The notes: generated from the sequence alone by a model not told the origin. Counted from the first letter of the stretch, positions 29,981 to 40,101 are shown. The stretch is 64,000 nt of DNA from Comamonas testosteroni ATCC 11996 (GCF_000241525.1 NZ_AHIL01000033.1:1-64000), one strand, 5' to 3'. Made by a program: numbers and translations.

Positions 29981-30824
29981 TGAAAGCTCCACGTTCATAG
30001 GCCAGCCACTGACGCGATTGAGGAAAACGCTCGCGCAACTGATCGGCCTGTTGACGCACTCCAATGTCGTCGTGCAGTGCCCTGTCTATTTTGATCCCCA
30101 GCCAGAGGCTTTCCGCACTGGCCTGATTGCTATTGTTATTCAAGCGCCGGATGTAGAACTGTGCCTTCTTCAGATCACCTTTGAGCCAAAGCACATTTGC
30201 CAGGTTGTAGCCTGCAGCGGGGTTGCCCACATCCATCTCGTAGGCACGAAACATGTTCTGGTAGGCCTGCTCCAGCTGTCCTGCCTGCTGGTAGCACATG
30301 CCCTTGGCCAGCAAAGTCCTGGGCTGCTCACGGTAGCCCGGAGCCTGCAAGGCTCTATCAAACCACTGCTGGGCTACGTCGAAATGCTTTTGCTGGCATT
30401 GCATCCAGCCGTAATTGTGAATCTGGTTGCCGTCGCGCGGATTGAGATCCACGGCCTTGCGCATGGCGATCTCGGCCTGCGTCCAGTCCTGGTTCTGCAT
30501 GAGGATCAGGCCCAGCAGGCCGTATGCATCGGCGTAATCGGGCTTGGCAGCCAAGGCCTGCCCCACCTCATCCATGGCCACATCCAGGCGCCCAGCCTGA
30601 AAGTAATTGGCAGCCAACTCCAGGCGAATCTGTGCACGGCGATTGGCATCGGCGACCTGGGCCCCGCCCGTGCCAACCACTGAAGTCTGGGGTACGGACG
30701 TAGAGGAAGTGGTGGTGGTCGTTGTCGAAGTACAACCCACAAGTGCCGCGACCGCAACCGGTACCCCCCACCGGGCCAACAAGCCCCAATGTTGCCAAAC
30801 CGGTCGCTGTACCACTGCCCTCAT
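29973..30824 (-). CDS. pilW: Type IV pilus biogenesis/stability lipoprotein PilW (PilF)
   Basis: A 283-residue outer-membrane lipoprotein with TPR repeats that helps PilQ secretin assembly. The signal ends at Cys31 (VAALVGC), followed by a Thr/Ser run, then TPR units such as LAANYFQAGRLDVAMDEVGQALAAKPDYADAYGLLG and MRKAVDLNPRDGNQIHNYGWMQCQQKHFDVAQQWF. ATG 30824 has AAGGACA 6-8 bases upstream; the open frame also allows TTG 30842. It follows rlmN by 25 bases and overlaps rodZ. Confidence 0.93.
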   Translation of the reverse strand: MRAVVQRPVWQHWGLLARWGVPVAVAALVGCTSTTTTTTSSTSVPQTSVVGTGGAQVADANRRAQIRLELAANYFQAGRLDVAMDEVGQALAAKPDYADAYGLLGLILMQNQDWTQAEIAMRKAVDLNPRDGNQIHNYGWMQCQQKHFDVAQQWFDRALQAPGYREQPRTLLAKGMCYQQAGQLEQAYQNMFRAYEMDVGNPAAGYNLANVLWLKGDLKKAQFYIRRLNNNSNQASAESLWLGIKIDRALHDDIGVRQQADQLRERFPQSRQWLAYERGAFNE

Positions 30825-30849
30825 TGATTGTCCTTTATTCAAAACTCCG

Positions 30850-31971
30850 TCAAGACACCTGCTTGAGCGGGATAGTACGCTGCTTGGCCATACGCTCAGC
30901 AGCGCGAGTTCTGTCCTTCACATCGCCTGCGAGCTGACCACAGGCCGCATCGATATCGTCACCGCGGGTCTTGCGCACCGTGGTCACGATGCCGGCATTG
31001 CTCAGCAACGCTGCGAACTCGGTCACACGGGCCGAAGGCGAGCGCAACAGACCCGAAGCGGGGAAAGGATTGAACGGGATCAGATTGAACTTGCACCAGC
31101 TCCTGCCATCGCCGCGCGCGCGCACCAACTCTATCAGCTGGCGCGCATGCTCAGGCTGATCGTTAACGCCGTCGAGCATGCAATATTCAAAGGTGATGAA
31201 GTCACGCGGCGCGAACTCCAGATAGCGCTCGCAGGCGTCCAGCAGCTCGGCAATCGGGTACTTCTTGTTCAGCGGCACCAGGTTGTCACGCAACGGATCA
31301 TTGGGCGCGTGCAGCGACACCGCCAGCGCCACCGCGCAGTCCTGCGACAGTCGATCCATCATGGGCACCACGCCCGAGGTGGACACCGTCACGCGGCGAC
31401 GCGACAGGCCGTAGCCATGGTCGTCCAGCATCACGCGCAGCGCGGGCACCAGCGCACTGTAGTTCTGCAGCGGCTCGCCCATGCCCATCATCACCACGTT
31501 GGAGATGATGCGATCTTCGGTACCGAAGCGCTTGCGCAGCGAATGCTCCGCATACCAGAGCTGAGCAAGGATTTCGCCGGTATTGAGGTTGCGACTGAAG
31601 CCCTGATGCCCCGTTGAGCAAAAGCGGCAGCCTACGGCGCAACCGGCCTGGGACGATACACACAACGTGCCACGGTCGTCCTCAGGAATGAAAACGGATT
31701 CAACGGCATTGCCGTCACCCACATCGAACAGCCACTTCACGGTGCCATCGGCAGAGACATGCTCCGTCACCACAGGCAAAGCGGTAATGTGGGCCCGGCT
31801 CTTGAGCTTTTCGCGCAGGGACTTGGCCAGATCTGTCATCTGGTCGAAATCGGATGCACCACGCTGGTGAATCCAGCGGAACAGCTGCGTCGCACGGAAA
31901 CGCTTCTCCCCGAGCTGCTCGCAATAAGCGGTCAGTCCTTCGAGGTCAAAATCAAGCAAATTAGTAGTCAT
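30850..31971 (-). CDS. rlmN: 23S rRNA / tRNA adenine-C2 methyltransferase RlmN
   Basis: Radical-SAM enzyme that methylates A2503 of 23S rRNA and A37 of some tRNAs. The 373-residue protein has the radical SAM cluster [33 protein letters not shown], and the conserved catalytic Cys in YCMLDGVND and in the C-terminal [12 protein letters not shown] 31971 starts the family-typical N-terminus. It sits between ndk and pilW. Confidence 0.97.
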   Translation of the reverse strand: MTTNLLDFDLEGLTAYCEQLGEKRFRATQLFRWIHQRGASDFDQMTDLAKSLREKLKSRAHITALPVVTEHVSADGTVKWLFDVGDGNAVESVFIPEDDRGTLCVSSQAGCAVGCRFCSTGHQGFSRNLNTGEILAQLWYAEHSLRKRFGTEDRIISNVVMMGMGEPLQNYSALVPALRVMLDDHGYGLSRRRVTVSTSGVVPMMDRLSQDCAVALAVSLHAPNDPLRDNLVPLNKKYPIAELLDACERYLEFAPRDFITFEYCMLDGVNDQPEHARQLIELVRARGDGRSWCKFNLIPFNPFPASGLLRSPSARVTEFAALLSNAGIVTTVRKTRGDDIDAACGQLAGDVKDRTRAAERMAKQRTIPLKQVS

Positions 31972-32034
31972 ATCGGCATGTGGCGAGGCGTCTTGCGAAC
32001 GGGATTTGCCACGCCGTGGCCAGCATCTTCAAGT

Positions 32035-32076
32035 GCTGACACCCGCTTTGCACAAATGCAAAGCGCTGGCGTCAGC
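32035..32076. other. Extended stem-loop between ndk and rlmN
   Basis: An outer stem GCTGAC/GTCAGC encloses an internal loop and a perfect inner stem GCTTTGCA/TGCAAAGC with loop CAAA. There is no T-run on either side, so it is not a standard terminator. It could stabilise or process the ndk-rlmN transcript, or protect the ndk 3' end. Confidence 0.6.
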
Positions 32077-32103
32077 GAGAGCATGCTGTAAAGCTAGCGT
32101 GGA

Positions 32104-32529
32104 TTAACGCGAGTACACGTTCATGCCGGGGAAGAAGAAGGCAACTTCCACAGCAGCGGTTTCAGCAGCGTCGGAGCCGTGCACGGCGTTGGCATCGATG
32201 CTGTCGGCGAAGTCGGCGCGGATAGTGCCCTTCTCTGCCTTCTTGGGGTCGGTGGCGCCCATCAGCTCACGGTTCTTCAGGATGGCGTTCTCGCCTTCCA
32301 GAGCTTGAATCATCACGGGGCCGGAGACCATGAAGTCCACCAGATCCTTGAAGAAAGGACGGGCAGCGTGCACAGCGTAGAACTGCTCGGCTTCGCCGCG
32401 CGACAGGTGCACCAGCTTGGCAGCCACAATCTTCAGGCCAGCAGCTTCGAAGCGGGCGTAGATTTGGCCGATCACGTTCTTGGCAACTGCGTCGGGCTTG
32501 ATGATGGAGAGGGTACGTTCGATAGCCAT
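32104..32529 (-). CDS. ndk: Nucleoside diphosphate kinase
   Basis: Equilibrates nucleoside tri- and diphosphates through a phospho-histidine. The 141-residue protein has the complete pattern: [12 protein letters not shown] at the N-terminus, [16 protein letters not shown], and the active-site His117 in NAVHGSDA. It is the first gene of the ndk-rlmN-pilW-rodZ string as commonly seen in beta- and gamma-proteobacteria. Confidence 0.98.
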   Translation of the reverse strand: MAIERTLSIIKPDAVAKNVIGQIYARFEAAGLKIVAAKLVHLSRGEAEQFYAVHAARPFFKDLVDFMVSGPVMIQALEGENAILKNRELMGATDPKKAEKGTIRADFADSIDANAVHGSDAAETAAVEVAFFFPGMNVYSR

Positions 32530-32651
32530 GATGATTATTTCCTAATCAGGGTTACTATGGGTTTTTGCCGAAAAAGCAAAACAGTTGATTTTAGCGGTGC
32601 CGCCATAGACCTTGAAGTCCAGACAGCACTCAATTCCTTACGGACGCCTTT

Positions 32652-34229
32652 TTAGCGGCCGCCGCGGCGACCACCACCACCGCCGCCACCAGGGCGGCGC
32701 TTGGCGTTCTGACGGGCACGCGACAGGCTGTCGCTGCCGATATAGCCCACCGAGGTGCGCATGGGGTCGGGCTGAGCGCCCCCCTGCGAGCGGCCCGAGC
32801 CACCGGAGCGGCCGCCGGACTTGCTCCGCGGGTTGTCACCCAGCATGCCGCTAGGCGCCGGACGATTGCCGTCCCACTCGCCACGGCGCTGACCACCGCC
32901 TTCACGGCGACCCTGGGGTGCGCGATCGGCATTCATGCCGTTGCCGCGACCGCCGCTGCGACTGTTGCGGCCGCCACGGTTGTTGGCACCACGGGCGCCA
33001 TTGTTGTTGCGCTCGACGGGAGCACGCTCCTTGACGCCGGCTGCCGACATCAGCGCCTGGATATCGGCCTGATCGAGCTCCACCCAGGCGCCGCGCTTGA
33101 GACCGCGCGGCAGCATCATGGCGCCGTAGCGAATGCGGATCAGACGGCTGACAGCATGACCCACGGCCTCGAACATGCGACGCACTTCGCGGTTGCGCCC
33201 TTCGGAGATGGTCACGCGATACCAGCAGTTGGCACCTTCGCCGCCGCCATCTTCCACGGCACCAAAGCTGGCTTCGCCATCTTCGAGCTGCACGCCGTCC
33301 AGCAGACGCTGCTTTTCTTCCTTGCTCAGCGCGCCCAGCACGCGGGCCGCGTATTCACGCTCCAGACCGAAGCGAGGGTGCATCAGCGAGTTCGCCAGCT
33401 CGCCCGAGCTGGTGAACAGCAGCAGCCCCTCGGTGTTCAGGTCCAGGCGACCCACCGACTGCCACTTGCCATGCTGCAGCTTGGGAAGCTTGCGGAACAC
33501 CGTGGGGCGATTTTGCGGATCGTCATGCGTCACCACTTCACCCACGGGCTTGTGATAGGCAATCACGCGTGCGGGCGGCGGATCGATACGGAAGCGGATG
33601 GGCTGGCCGTTGACCTTGACGATATCGCCGAACTGAATGCGCTGGCCGACGTGGGCAGGCTCGTTGTTGACCGAGATGCGTCCTTCCAGGATCAGTTGCT
33701 CCATCTCCAGGCGCGAACCCATGCCGGCCTGGGCCAGCACCTTGTGCAGCTTGGGAGAGTCGACCTGGGGCGCAAGCACGCGCTTGGCGGGCATGGCGCT
33801 GCCGTTTGCTTCCTCGTCATCGAAGTCGCCCGAGATCACATCGGCAAAGTCGATGTTCTGACCCTTGCGTCCCTTGGGCTCACGGGGAGCGGCAGCACTG
33901 TCCACGGCCACGTCCACGACGACGGCATCTGCTGCGTCATGGTCCTGGGACTGCGCCTCCTGCTCGGCCACGGGCTGAGTCGGCTCCTCGACAGCCACGG
34001 GTTCTTCGGCCCGGGGCTTGGTCACTCGCTTGCGCGCAGGCTTGACCTCGGCAGCAGCATCCTTTTTGACGCCAGCGCGCTTGCGCGGTGCGGCAGGCTT
34101 CTTGGCCTCGGCGGCATCCTTGGCACCATCGGCCTTGGCTGCGCGGGGCTTGCGAGTCTTCTTGACCGGCTCGGCTTCGGGCGAAGCGGCTGCGGACTCG
34201 GGCATCGGGTTCGATGTCTCGTTGTTCAT
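32652..34229 (-). CDS. rluB: 23S rRNA pseudouridine synthase RluB, with long tails
   Basis: Makes pseudouridine 2605 in 23S rRNA (E. coli numbering) by family analogy. The 525-residue protein is nearly twice the E. coli length. The core (about 157-395) has an S4 RNA-binding domain ([20 protein letters not shown]) and the RsuA-type catalytic domain with Asp in [14 protein letters not shown] and [15 protein letters not shown]. An N-terminal Lys/Ala-rich region (about 20-145) and a C-terminal Gly/Arg/Asn-rich region (about 400-525) are predicted disordered and basic, likely to bind RNA. Its ATG overlaps the scpB stop by 4 bases. Confidence 0.95.
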   Translation of the reverse strand: MNNETSNPMPESAAASPEAEPVKKTRKPRAAKADGAKDAAEAKKPAAPRKRAGVKKDAAAEVKPARKRVTKPRAEEPVAVEEPTQPVAEQEAQSQDHDAADAVVVDVAVDSAAAPREPKGRKGQNIDFADVISGDFDDEEANGSAMPAKRVLAPQVDSPKLHKVLAQAGMGSRLEMEQLILEGRISVNNEPAHVGQRIQFGDIVKVNGQPIRFRIDPPPARVIAYHKPVGEVVTHDDPQNRPTVFRKLPKLQHGKWQSVGRLDLNTEGLLLFTSSGELANSLMHPRFGLEREYAARVLGALSKEEKQRLLDGVQLEDGEASFGAVEDGGGEGANCWYRVTISEGRNREVRRMFEAVGHAVSRLIRIRYGAMMLPRGLKRGAWVELDQADIQALMSAAGVKERAPVERNNNGARGANNRGGRNSRSGGRGNGMNADRAPQGRREGGGQRRGEWDGNRPAPSGMLGDNPRSKSGGRSGGSGRSQGGAQPDPMRTSVGYIGSDSLSRARQNAKRRPGGGGGGGRRGGR

Positions 34230-35398
34230 TCCAGTTTTCCTTCGGGGATGACGCCATCGTCATCCTCCACAATTCGTTGTTCTGCCGACTCGACGGCATC
34301 GTCGGCCCGCGCTTTCGTCTTTGCGTCCTCGGCCTCGTCGTCATCGCTGCCGTAGTCATCCTCGAGAAACGCCTTCAGCCCCACCCACTCGGTACGGCCT
34401 GTTTTCTTGGCCGCCGGCTTGGGCTCCGACTCTGCCGCCTTGACAGCTCTGGCGGGCCTGGCCGCTTTGGGCTTGCTCACGGAGGGCTGCTCCACGGCAG
34501 GCCCTGGTTCCGAATCCGGCAGCTCAGCCGCCACCCTTTCAGTAGCATCTTGCGCAATACCACCATGCATTTGGTCCGGATATGACTCCAATCCAGAGGC
34601 ATCAGCCTCATGCTGAAGTTCCGACACAAGCGCCTCAGGCGCTTGCGCCACTGGGTCGGCATCGGTATCCGGCAGCTCCTCGGCGCCATCCTCCTCATCC
34701 GGGGCACGCAGGATCTCACTCTCCGCCGCATCGGACTCTGTCACGGCATCCGTATCCGCAGCGACCTCGGCCGGCTCTGCAGCCTCCACGCCTTCCTGGT
34801 GCGGGGCCTCCTCGGCACCGGCCTCCGGCACAGCGGCTGGCTCACCGTCCTCCCCATCCAGCGCCTTGAACAGACTTTGCTGGGCCTGGGTTTCCTCCAG
34901 CATGGGCAGCTGATCCAGCGACTGCAAGCCCAGATCATCGAGAAACTGGCGCGTGGTGGCAAACAGGGCAGGCCGCCCCACAGTTTCACGGTGGCCAATG
35001 ACCTCGATCCAGCCTCGATCTTCCAGCTGCTTGATGATCAAGCTGTTCACGGTCACACCGCGAATGTCCTCAATATCACCCCGCGTGACGGGCTGACGGT
35101 AGGCAATGATGGCCAGCGTCTCCAGCGTCGCCCGCGTGTACTTGGGCGGCTTCTCGGGGTGAAGCTTGTCCAGATAGACCCGCATCTCCGGCCGGCTCTG
35201 AAAACGCCAGCCAGAAGCCACCTGCACCAGTTCCACGCCCTTGAGGGCCCAGTCCTTTTGCAGGTCCAGCAGCAAATCCTTAACCGTGTCCGAGCCCAGC
35301 ACATCATCAAAAAGTGAGCGCAATTCCCGCAGTGTTACAGGCTGCGGGGCACAAATCAATGCTGTTTCAAGAACCCGCTTGGCATCTACCGTATTCAT
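34226..35398 (-). CDS. scpB: Segregation and condensation protein ScpB, with acidic tail
   Basis: The kleisin-associated subunit of the SMC-ScpAB condensin. The winged-helix core (about 1-180) begins [30 protein letters not shown] and includes [20 protein letters not shown] and [25 protein letters not shown]. At 390 residues it is about twice the usual size: the C-terminal 200 residues are Glu/Asp/Ala-rich with a short conserved-looking end, [18 protein letters not shown]. scpA is not adjacent. The stop overlaps the rluB start, an association that is often seen for scpB and rluB. Confidence 0.93.
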   Translation of the reverse strand: MNTVDAKRVLETALICAPQPVTLRELRSLFDDVLGSDTVKDLLLDLQKDWALKGVELVQVASGWRFQSRPEMRVYLDKLHPEKPPKYTRATLETLAIIAYRQPVTRGDIEDIRGVTVNSLIIKQLEDRGWIEVIGHRETVGRPALFATTRQFLDDLGLQSLDQLPMLEETQAQQSLFKALDGEDGEPAAVPEAGAEEAPHQEGVEAAEPAEVAADTDAVTESDAAESEILRAPDEEDGAEELPDTDADPVAQAPEALVSELQHEADASGLESYPDQMHGGIAQDATERVAAELPDSEPGPAVEQPSVSKPKAARPARAVKAAESEPKPAAKKTGRTEWVGLKAFLEDDYGSDDDEAEDAKTKARADDAVESAEQRIVEDDDGVIPEGKLE

Positions 35399-35497
35399 GG
35401 GCGCAGCGTTTCGGGAGCGGCTGTCGCACCGACTGCGGTGGGACGCCTGATTCTAAGAAGAGAGGGAAGCGCCCCAAAGATGCCATGCGAGTGATGG

Positions 35498-36556
35498 TCA
35501 GAGGCTTTCCGGCAGATTGTAACGCAGACCCCATAAATCCAGTGCACCGGCCATGTCTTGTGGCAGCGGCGCATAGTGGACCAGCGGCTTTTTCGTCACA
35601 GGGTGCTCGAAGGCCAGTCTGAAGGCATGCAGTGCCTGACGCTCCAGCCCGCCCTCGGGCTGGCCGCCATACAGCGTATCGCCTATCAGCGGATGACCAA
35701 GCGAAGCCATGTGCACCCGGATCTGGTGCGTGCGGCCGGTATGCAGCGTGCAGCGCACCAGGCTGTGCGCTGTATCGCCATCGAGCAGATCGAAGTCGGT
35801 ACGCGCCTGCTTGCCGGGATGCAGATTCAGATCCACCACAGCCATGCGCAGGCGGTTGCGCGGGTCGCGTCCAATCGGCGCATCGACCTCGCGGCGCTTG
35901 CGGCTGCCCCATTGCTTGTGGGCAAGCGCCAGATACTGACGGCTCACATCGCGCGCAGCAATCATCTTGATGAGCGCATCCATGGTGCTGCGATTGCGCG
36001 CCACCACCATCAAACCGCTGGTGTCCTTGTCCAGCCGGTGAACAATGCCGGCGCGCGGCACCTGGCGCGCTTTTTCGTCACGCGCCAGCAGGCCGTTGAG
36101 CAATGTGCCGGTCCAGTTGCCGGGCGCCGGATGCACCACCAGACCTGCAGGCTTGTTGATGACCAGCAGATCCTCGTCCTCATAGACCACCTGCAGATCC
36201 ATGGCCTCGGGCTGGAAGGCCATGCTCTGCTGGGTGGGCCGCATCTCCACGCGCAGGCGATCCCCCACTGCCACCTTGACCGAGGGCTTGAGCAGAACCT
36301 TGCCGTTGAGAGTGACCGCACCATCGGCCAGCAACTGCTGCAGATAGCTGCGCGAGAACTCGGACACCCCCAGCGCCAGCACCTTGTCTACACGCTGACC
36401 GTGATGCTCGGTGCCGACCGTGAGTTCGCGGTTCTCGACCTCGGCCGAGGCAATGCCGTCTTCGGCTGCTTCGTCCCAGCTCTGCTCTACCGCGTCAGAA
36501 GGCACAAGCCCCTGCTGGGCAGGGGCTTGTGCGGCTTGCTTGCGTTGCGTGACCAT
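35498..36556 (-). CDS. rluD: 23S rRNA pseudouridine synthase RluD
   Basis: Modifies positions 1911, 1915 and 1917 in helix 69 of 23S rRNA (E. coli numbering). The 352-residue protein has an S4 domain (about 54-110: QRVDKVLALGVSEFSRSYLQQL), the RluA-family catalytic motif GIVHRLDKDTSGLMVVA with catalytic Asp, and GRTHQIRVHMASLGHPLIGDTLYGG. The N-terminal 45 residues are low complexity. It starts 2 bases after the nlpD stop, where rpoS is usually found in related operons. A 99-base gap lies before scpB. Confidence 0.95.
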   Translation of the reverse strand: MVTQRKQAAQAPAQQGLVPSDAVEQSWDEAAEDGIASAEVENRELTVGTEHHGQRVDKVLALGVSEFSRSYLQQLLADGAVTLNGKVLLKPSVKVAVGDRLRVEMRPTQQSMAFQPEAMDLQVVYEDEDLLVINKPAGLVVHPAPGNWTGTLLNGLLARDEKARQVPRAGIVHRLDKDTSGLMVVARNRSTMDALIKMIAARDVSRQYLALAHKQWGSRKRREVDAPIGRDPRNRLRMAVVDLNLHPGKQARTDFDLLDGDTAHSLVRCTLHTGRTHQIRVHMASLGHPLIGDTLYGGQPEGGLERQALHAFRLAFEHPVTKKPLVHYAPLPQDMAGALDLWGLRYNLPESL

Positions 36557-36558
36557 GC

Positions 36559-37419
36559 TCAGCGCGAAGGCAGATAGCGCGAAGGATCGACAGGCTTGCC
36601 CTGGCGACGCACCTCGAAGTGCAGCTTGACGCGATCGGCATCGGTGCTGCCCATCTCGGCGATCTTCTGCCCCTTCTTCACGGCCTGATCTTCCTTGACC
36701 AGCAGCGACTGGTTGTGGGCGTAGGCCGTCAGATAGGTGTTGTTGTGCTTGAGGATGATGAGGTTGCCATAGCCACGCAGGCCGGCACCGGCATACACCA
36801 CACGGCCATCGGCGGCAGCCACCACGGGATCACCAGCCTTGCCGCTGATGTCGTAGCCCTTGTTGCGCTGCTCGTCGAAGCCGGCAATCAGCGAGCCGCT
36901 GGCAGGCCAGATGAAGTTCACATCATCGGCTCCCTTGGCAACAGGCGGCGGGGTTGTTGCAGGCGTGGATGGCACTGGCGTTGCGGTTGCAGCCGGGGGA
37001 GTCGCAGGGGAAGTCGTCGTTGCAGTACTGCCACCGCCCACGATCACGGGCGCGACACCGCGACCCGAGCCGGACGAAGCGACAGGCGCCTCGCGTCCGG
37101 GCGGCACCACACGCACCACCTGACCGACTTCAATCACATTGGGGTTGTCCAGATTGCTCCAGCGAGCAATGTCCTTCCAGCTCTGGCCGTGCTCCAGACC
37201 AATCCTGATCAGAGTGTCGCCAGGCTTGATGGTGTAGTAACCGGGTTTGCCGGCATTTTCAGCGCCGGGCAGCGACTTGACGTCCACAGTTGAAGACGAG
37301 GAGGCCGACTGTCCGCGATCCTCCACAGGAGCCCTGTTTGCCTGGGCAGCACAACCGGCCAGGATGACACCTGCCAGCACGGCCGTTCCCCATGCACCAA
37401 GACTTCGCGATACCAACAT
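36559..37419 (-). CDS. nlpD: NlpD-like LysM/degenerate M23 lipoprotein
   Basis: A 286-residue lipoprotein that in E. coli activates the amidase AmiC at the septum. The lipobox ends at Cys23 (VILAGC); a LysM domain (about 61-105: YYTIKPGDTLIRIGLEHGQ) follows, then an Ala/Thr/Pro linker and a LytM-type domain (about 165-283). Metal-binding residues are missing: the usual HxGxD reads NKGYD, and the usual HLHFE reads KLHFE, so it should lack hydrolase activity, as NlpD does. AAGGGA precedes the ATG. It lies 13 bases after pcm and 2 bases before rluD. Confidence 0.94.
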   Translation of the reverse strand: MLVSRSLGAWGTAVLAGVILAGCAAQANRAPVEDRGQSASSSSTVDVKSLPGAENAGKPGYYTIKPGDTLIRIGLEHGQSWKDIARWSNLDNPNVIEVGQVVRVVPPGREAPVASSGSGRGVAPVIVGGGSTATTTSPATPPAATATPVPSTPATTPPPVAKGADDVNFIWPASGSLIAGFDEQRNKGYDISGKAGDPVVAAADGRVVYAGAGLRGYGNLIILKHNNTYLTAYAHNQSLLVKEDQAVKKGQKIAEMGSTDADRVKLHFEVRRQGKPVDPSRYLPSR

Positions 37420-37432
37420 AAGCTATTCCCTT

Positions 37433-38218
37433 CTAGGCGATCCCCGATTTTAGAGGGACAAAGTTGACTGCTTCCAAAACTGTCTGAGTAAAACCGTGTG
37501 AACTCTTGTCAATCACCAACAGTGCCTGCTTACCCGCGCCAACCACGACGGGAGCCACCAGACGTCCGCCCACTGCCAGTTGATCGCACCACTCCTGCGG
37601 AACCACATCGCCGCCGGCAGCAGAGATGATGCCCGCATAGGGCGCGCCACTGGCAAAGCCCACCATGCCGTCACCGAGAATCAGATGCACATTGGACAAG
37701 CGCATGGGACGTAAATGACCGCGTGCTTTCTCATGCAGCCCGCGCAGCCGCTCTATCGAATAAACCTCTTTGGTAAGCATGGACAGCACGGCGGCCTGAT
37801 AGCCGCAGCCTGTACCGATCTCCAGCACGCGCCCTTGCCCGTTGCGGGCCGCATCGGAGTCGAGCAGCAGCTCGATCATGCGGGCCACGATGCTGGGCTT
37901 GGAGATGGTCTGACCCAGGCCGATAGGCAGACTGGTGTCTTCATAGGCCTGGTTGACCAGAGCACTGTCGACAAAGCGGTGACGCTCCACCGTGGCCATG
38001 GCCTGCAGCACGGCAGTGTTGCTGACGCCGGCCGCACCGATGCGCTGGGCCATGCGGGAGCGCACCGTGGATGAGTCCAGCCCCACGCCCACGGGCGAAG
38101 CGGCCACGCGCAGCGGATTGATGGGCTTGGGAGCAACGGGCGGCCGCACCGCGCTGGTGCCCGTCTGCACGGAACGTGCAATCCAGCCCGGGACCTGAGG
38201 CGGACGACGCTCGCTCAC
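37433..38218 (-). CDS. pcm: Protein-L-isoaspartate O-methyltransferase
   Basis: Repairs isoaspartyl residues in aged proteins using SAM. The 261-residue protein has the family core: MVATQ-like QTISKPSIVARMIELL, the SAM-binding VLEIGTGCGYQAAVLS, and GDGMVG. A 55-residue Pro/Arg-rich N-terminal extension precedes the core; such extensions are common in beta-proteobacteria. GTG 38218 is chosen as the start because it overlaps the surE stop as GTGA; the longer frame would run into surE. Order surE-pcm-nlpD is conserved. Confidence 0.94.
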   Translation of the reverse strand: MSERRPPQVPGWIARSVQTGTSAVRPPVAPKPINPLRVAASPVGVGLDSSTVRSRMAQRIGAAGVSNTAVLQAMATVERHRFVDSALVNQAYEDTSLPIGLGQTISKPSIVARMIELLLDSDAARNGQGRVLEIGTGCGYQAAVLSMLTKEVYSIERLRGLHEKARGHLRPMRLSNVHLILGDGMVGFASGAPYAGIISAAGGDVVPQEWCDQLAVGGRLVAPVVVGAGKQALLVIDKSSHGFTQTVLEAVNFVPLKSGIA

Positions 38219-39000
38219 GATGCGGCCGCCGGCGTAGTGGATGGACCTGCCAGCTTGCTGGCCGTCTGCGCCCAATAGCCCAGGTTTTCATGATCAGTCA
38301 GATCCACCTTGAGCGGCGTCATGGAGACATGGCCGTGAGCCGTGGCATGGAAGTCCGTGCCTTCGGAGTCGTCCTTTGCTGCGCCGGCACTGCCGATCCA
38401 GTACATGGTCTCGCCACGCGGACTTTGCTGCTGAATAGCCTGCTCGGCCGCATGACGGCGTCCCAGGCGACACAGCTTGACGCTTTTGAGTGCATGCAGC
38501 GGCATATTGGGAATATTCACGTTCAACAGCCAGGGAGCCGTACCGATCAACTGCTGGGCCAGCATCTCCTGAACCATCTGACGGGCGGTGGCAGCCGCCG
38601 CCTCCAGTTCGGCCCAGCCCTTGTCCACCTGCGAGAAGGCAATCGAGGGAATACCGAACAGATAGCCTTCCATTGCCGCGCCCACGGTGCCCGAGTAAAT
38701 CGTGTCGTCGCCCATATTGGCGCCGTTGTTGATGCCCGAAACCACCAGATCGGGCCGGTAGCCAAGCAGGCCGGTCAACGCGATATGCACGCAGTCTGCG
38801 GGAGTGCCGTTCACGTAGCGAAAGCCGTTATAGGCCTGGTGCACATACAGCGGTGCATTCAGCGTCAAGGCATTGGACTTGGCGCTGTTGTTGTGCTCGG
38901 GCGCCACCACTTCGACGTCTGCTACGGTGCGCAGCGCATCGTGCAGGGCCACGATGCCTGGGGCCTGGAAGCCGTCGTCATTGCAAATAAGAATCTTCAT
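38215..39000 (-). CDS. surE: 5'/3'-nucleotidase SurE
   Basis: Metal-dependent survival protein that dephosphorylates nucleoside monophosphates. The 261-residue protein has the N-terminal ILICNDDGFQAPG with the metal-binding Asp pair, the APEHNNSAKSNALTL phosphate site, GTPADCVHIAL, and SGINNGANMGDDTIYSGTVGAAMEG. It is first in the surE-pcm-nlpD-rluD string. The divergent quinone oxidoreductase gene starts 123 bases away. Confidence 0.97.
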   Translation of the reverse strand: MKILICNDDGFQAPGIVALHDALRTVADVEVVAPEHNNSAKSNALTLNAPLYVHQAYNGFRYVNGTPADCVHIALTGLLGYRPDLVVSGINNGANMGDDTIYSGTVGAAMEGYLFGIPSIAFSQVDKGWAELEAAAATARQMVQEMLAQQLIGTAPWLLNVNIPNMPLHALKSVKLCRLGRRHAAEQAIQQQSPRGETMYWIGSAGAAKDDSEGTDFHATAHGHVSMTPLKVDLTDHENLGYWAQTASKLAGPSTTPAAAS

Positions 39001-39123
39001 GGATGAGGCGGATTGTAGGCGGCTCCAAGGTCACGACAGAGACACGCGGCATTCGCGCCACACTTCTATCATCTGCGAGCCGATTCCCCCCAATCTCACC
39101 TCAAGAAGATCAGGAGACAAGAT

Positions 39124-40101
39124 ATGCACGCATGGCTTTGCACCACCCCCACCGGCGTCGAGACCCTGAAATGGACCGAGCAGCCAACGCCGCAGCCTGG
39201 CCCCGGCCAGGTGCTGCTGGAAGTCAAGGCTGCCAGCCTGAACTTTCCCGATCTGCTGATCGTGCAGAACAAATACCAGATCAAACCGGCCCTCCCCTTC
39301 GTGCCGGGTTCGGAATACGCCGGCGTGGTGCAGGCCGTGGGCGAAGGGGTCAGACATCTCAAGCCAGGCCAGCATGTGGCCTGTCTTTCGGGCACGGGCG
39401 GGTTCGCCACGCATACGCTGGCACCTGCCGCCATGTGCATGCCGCTTCCGGCCGACTTCCCCTTTGTCGATGCCGCCGCCTTCATCATGACCTATGCCAC
39501 CTCCCACCATGCGCTGATCGATCGCGGTCAGCTCAAGACCGGCGAGACCGTGCTCGTGCTGGGCGCAGCTGGGGGCGTTGGCACGGCAGCCATACAGATT
39601 GCCAAGGCGGCTGGCGCACGGGTGATTGCGGCGGCCTCCACCGACGAAAAATGTGCGCTGTGCAAGGCCCAGGGTGCGGACATCACCATCAACTACAGCC
39701 AGGGCGATCTGCGGGAAGCCATCAAGGCGGCGACCGACGGCAAGGGCCCCGATGTGATCTACGATCCCGTGGGCGGCGAGTTCGCCGAGCCAGCCTTCCG
39801 CTCCATCGCCTGGCGCGGCCGCTATCTGATCATCGGCTTTGCCTCCGGCCCCATCCCTTCGCTGCCGCTGAATCTGCCGCTGCTCAAGGGCGCTTCCCTG
39901 GTCGGCGTGTTCTGGGGCGATTTTGCCAAGCGCGAGCCGCAGAACAACGCTGCCATGATGCAGGAGCTGTCGCAATGGTGGGCCCAGGGCAGGATCAAGC
40001 CCGTGATCGACCGCACCATGCCCATGAGCGAGCTATTCGCCGCCTATGAGCGCATGGGCTCGCGCCAGGTGCAGGGCAAGCTGGTGCTGGTCAACGCGTA
40101 A
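39124..40101 (+). CDS. Zinc-free quinone oxidoreductase (MDR family)
   Basis: A 325-residue NADPH-dependent quinone reductase-like protein of the medium-chain dehydrogenase/reductase family. The N-terminal GroES-like domain has ASLNFPDLLIVQNKYQIKPALPFVPGSEYAG; the Rossmann domain has VLVLGAAGGVGTAAIQIAKAAGARVIA. It lacks the catalytic zinc Cys/His set of alcohol dehydrogenases. The order of conserved blocks is that of Qor and related acyl-CoA or enone reductases, so the true substrate is uncertain. AGGAGA lies 6 bases before the ATG. It is divergent from surE. Confidence 0.92.
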   Translation: MHAWLCTTPTGVETLKWTEQPTPQPGPGQVLLEVKAASLNFPDLLIVQNKYQIKPALPFVPGSEYAGVVQAVGEGVRHLKPGQHVACLSGTGGFATHTLAPAAMCMPLPADFPFVDAAAFIMTYATSHHALIDRGQLKTGETVLVLGAAGGVGTAAIQIAKAAGARVIAAASTDEKCALCKAQGADITINYSQGDLREAIKAATDGKGPDVIYDPVGGEFAEPAFRSIAWRGRYLIIGFASGPIPSLPLNLPLLKGASLVGVFWGDFAKREPQNNAAMMQELSQWWAQGRIKPVIDRTMPMSELFAAYERMGSRQVQGKLVLVNA

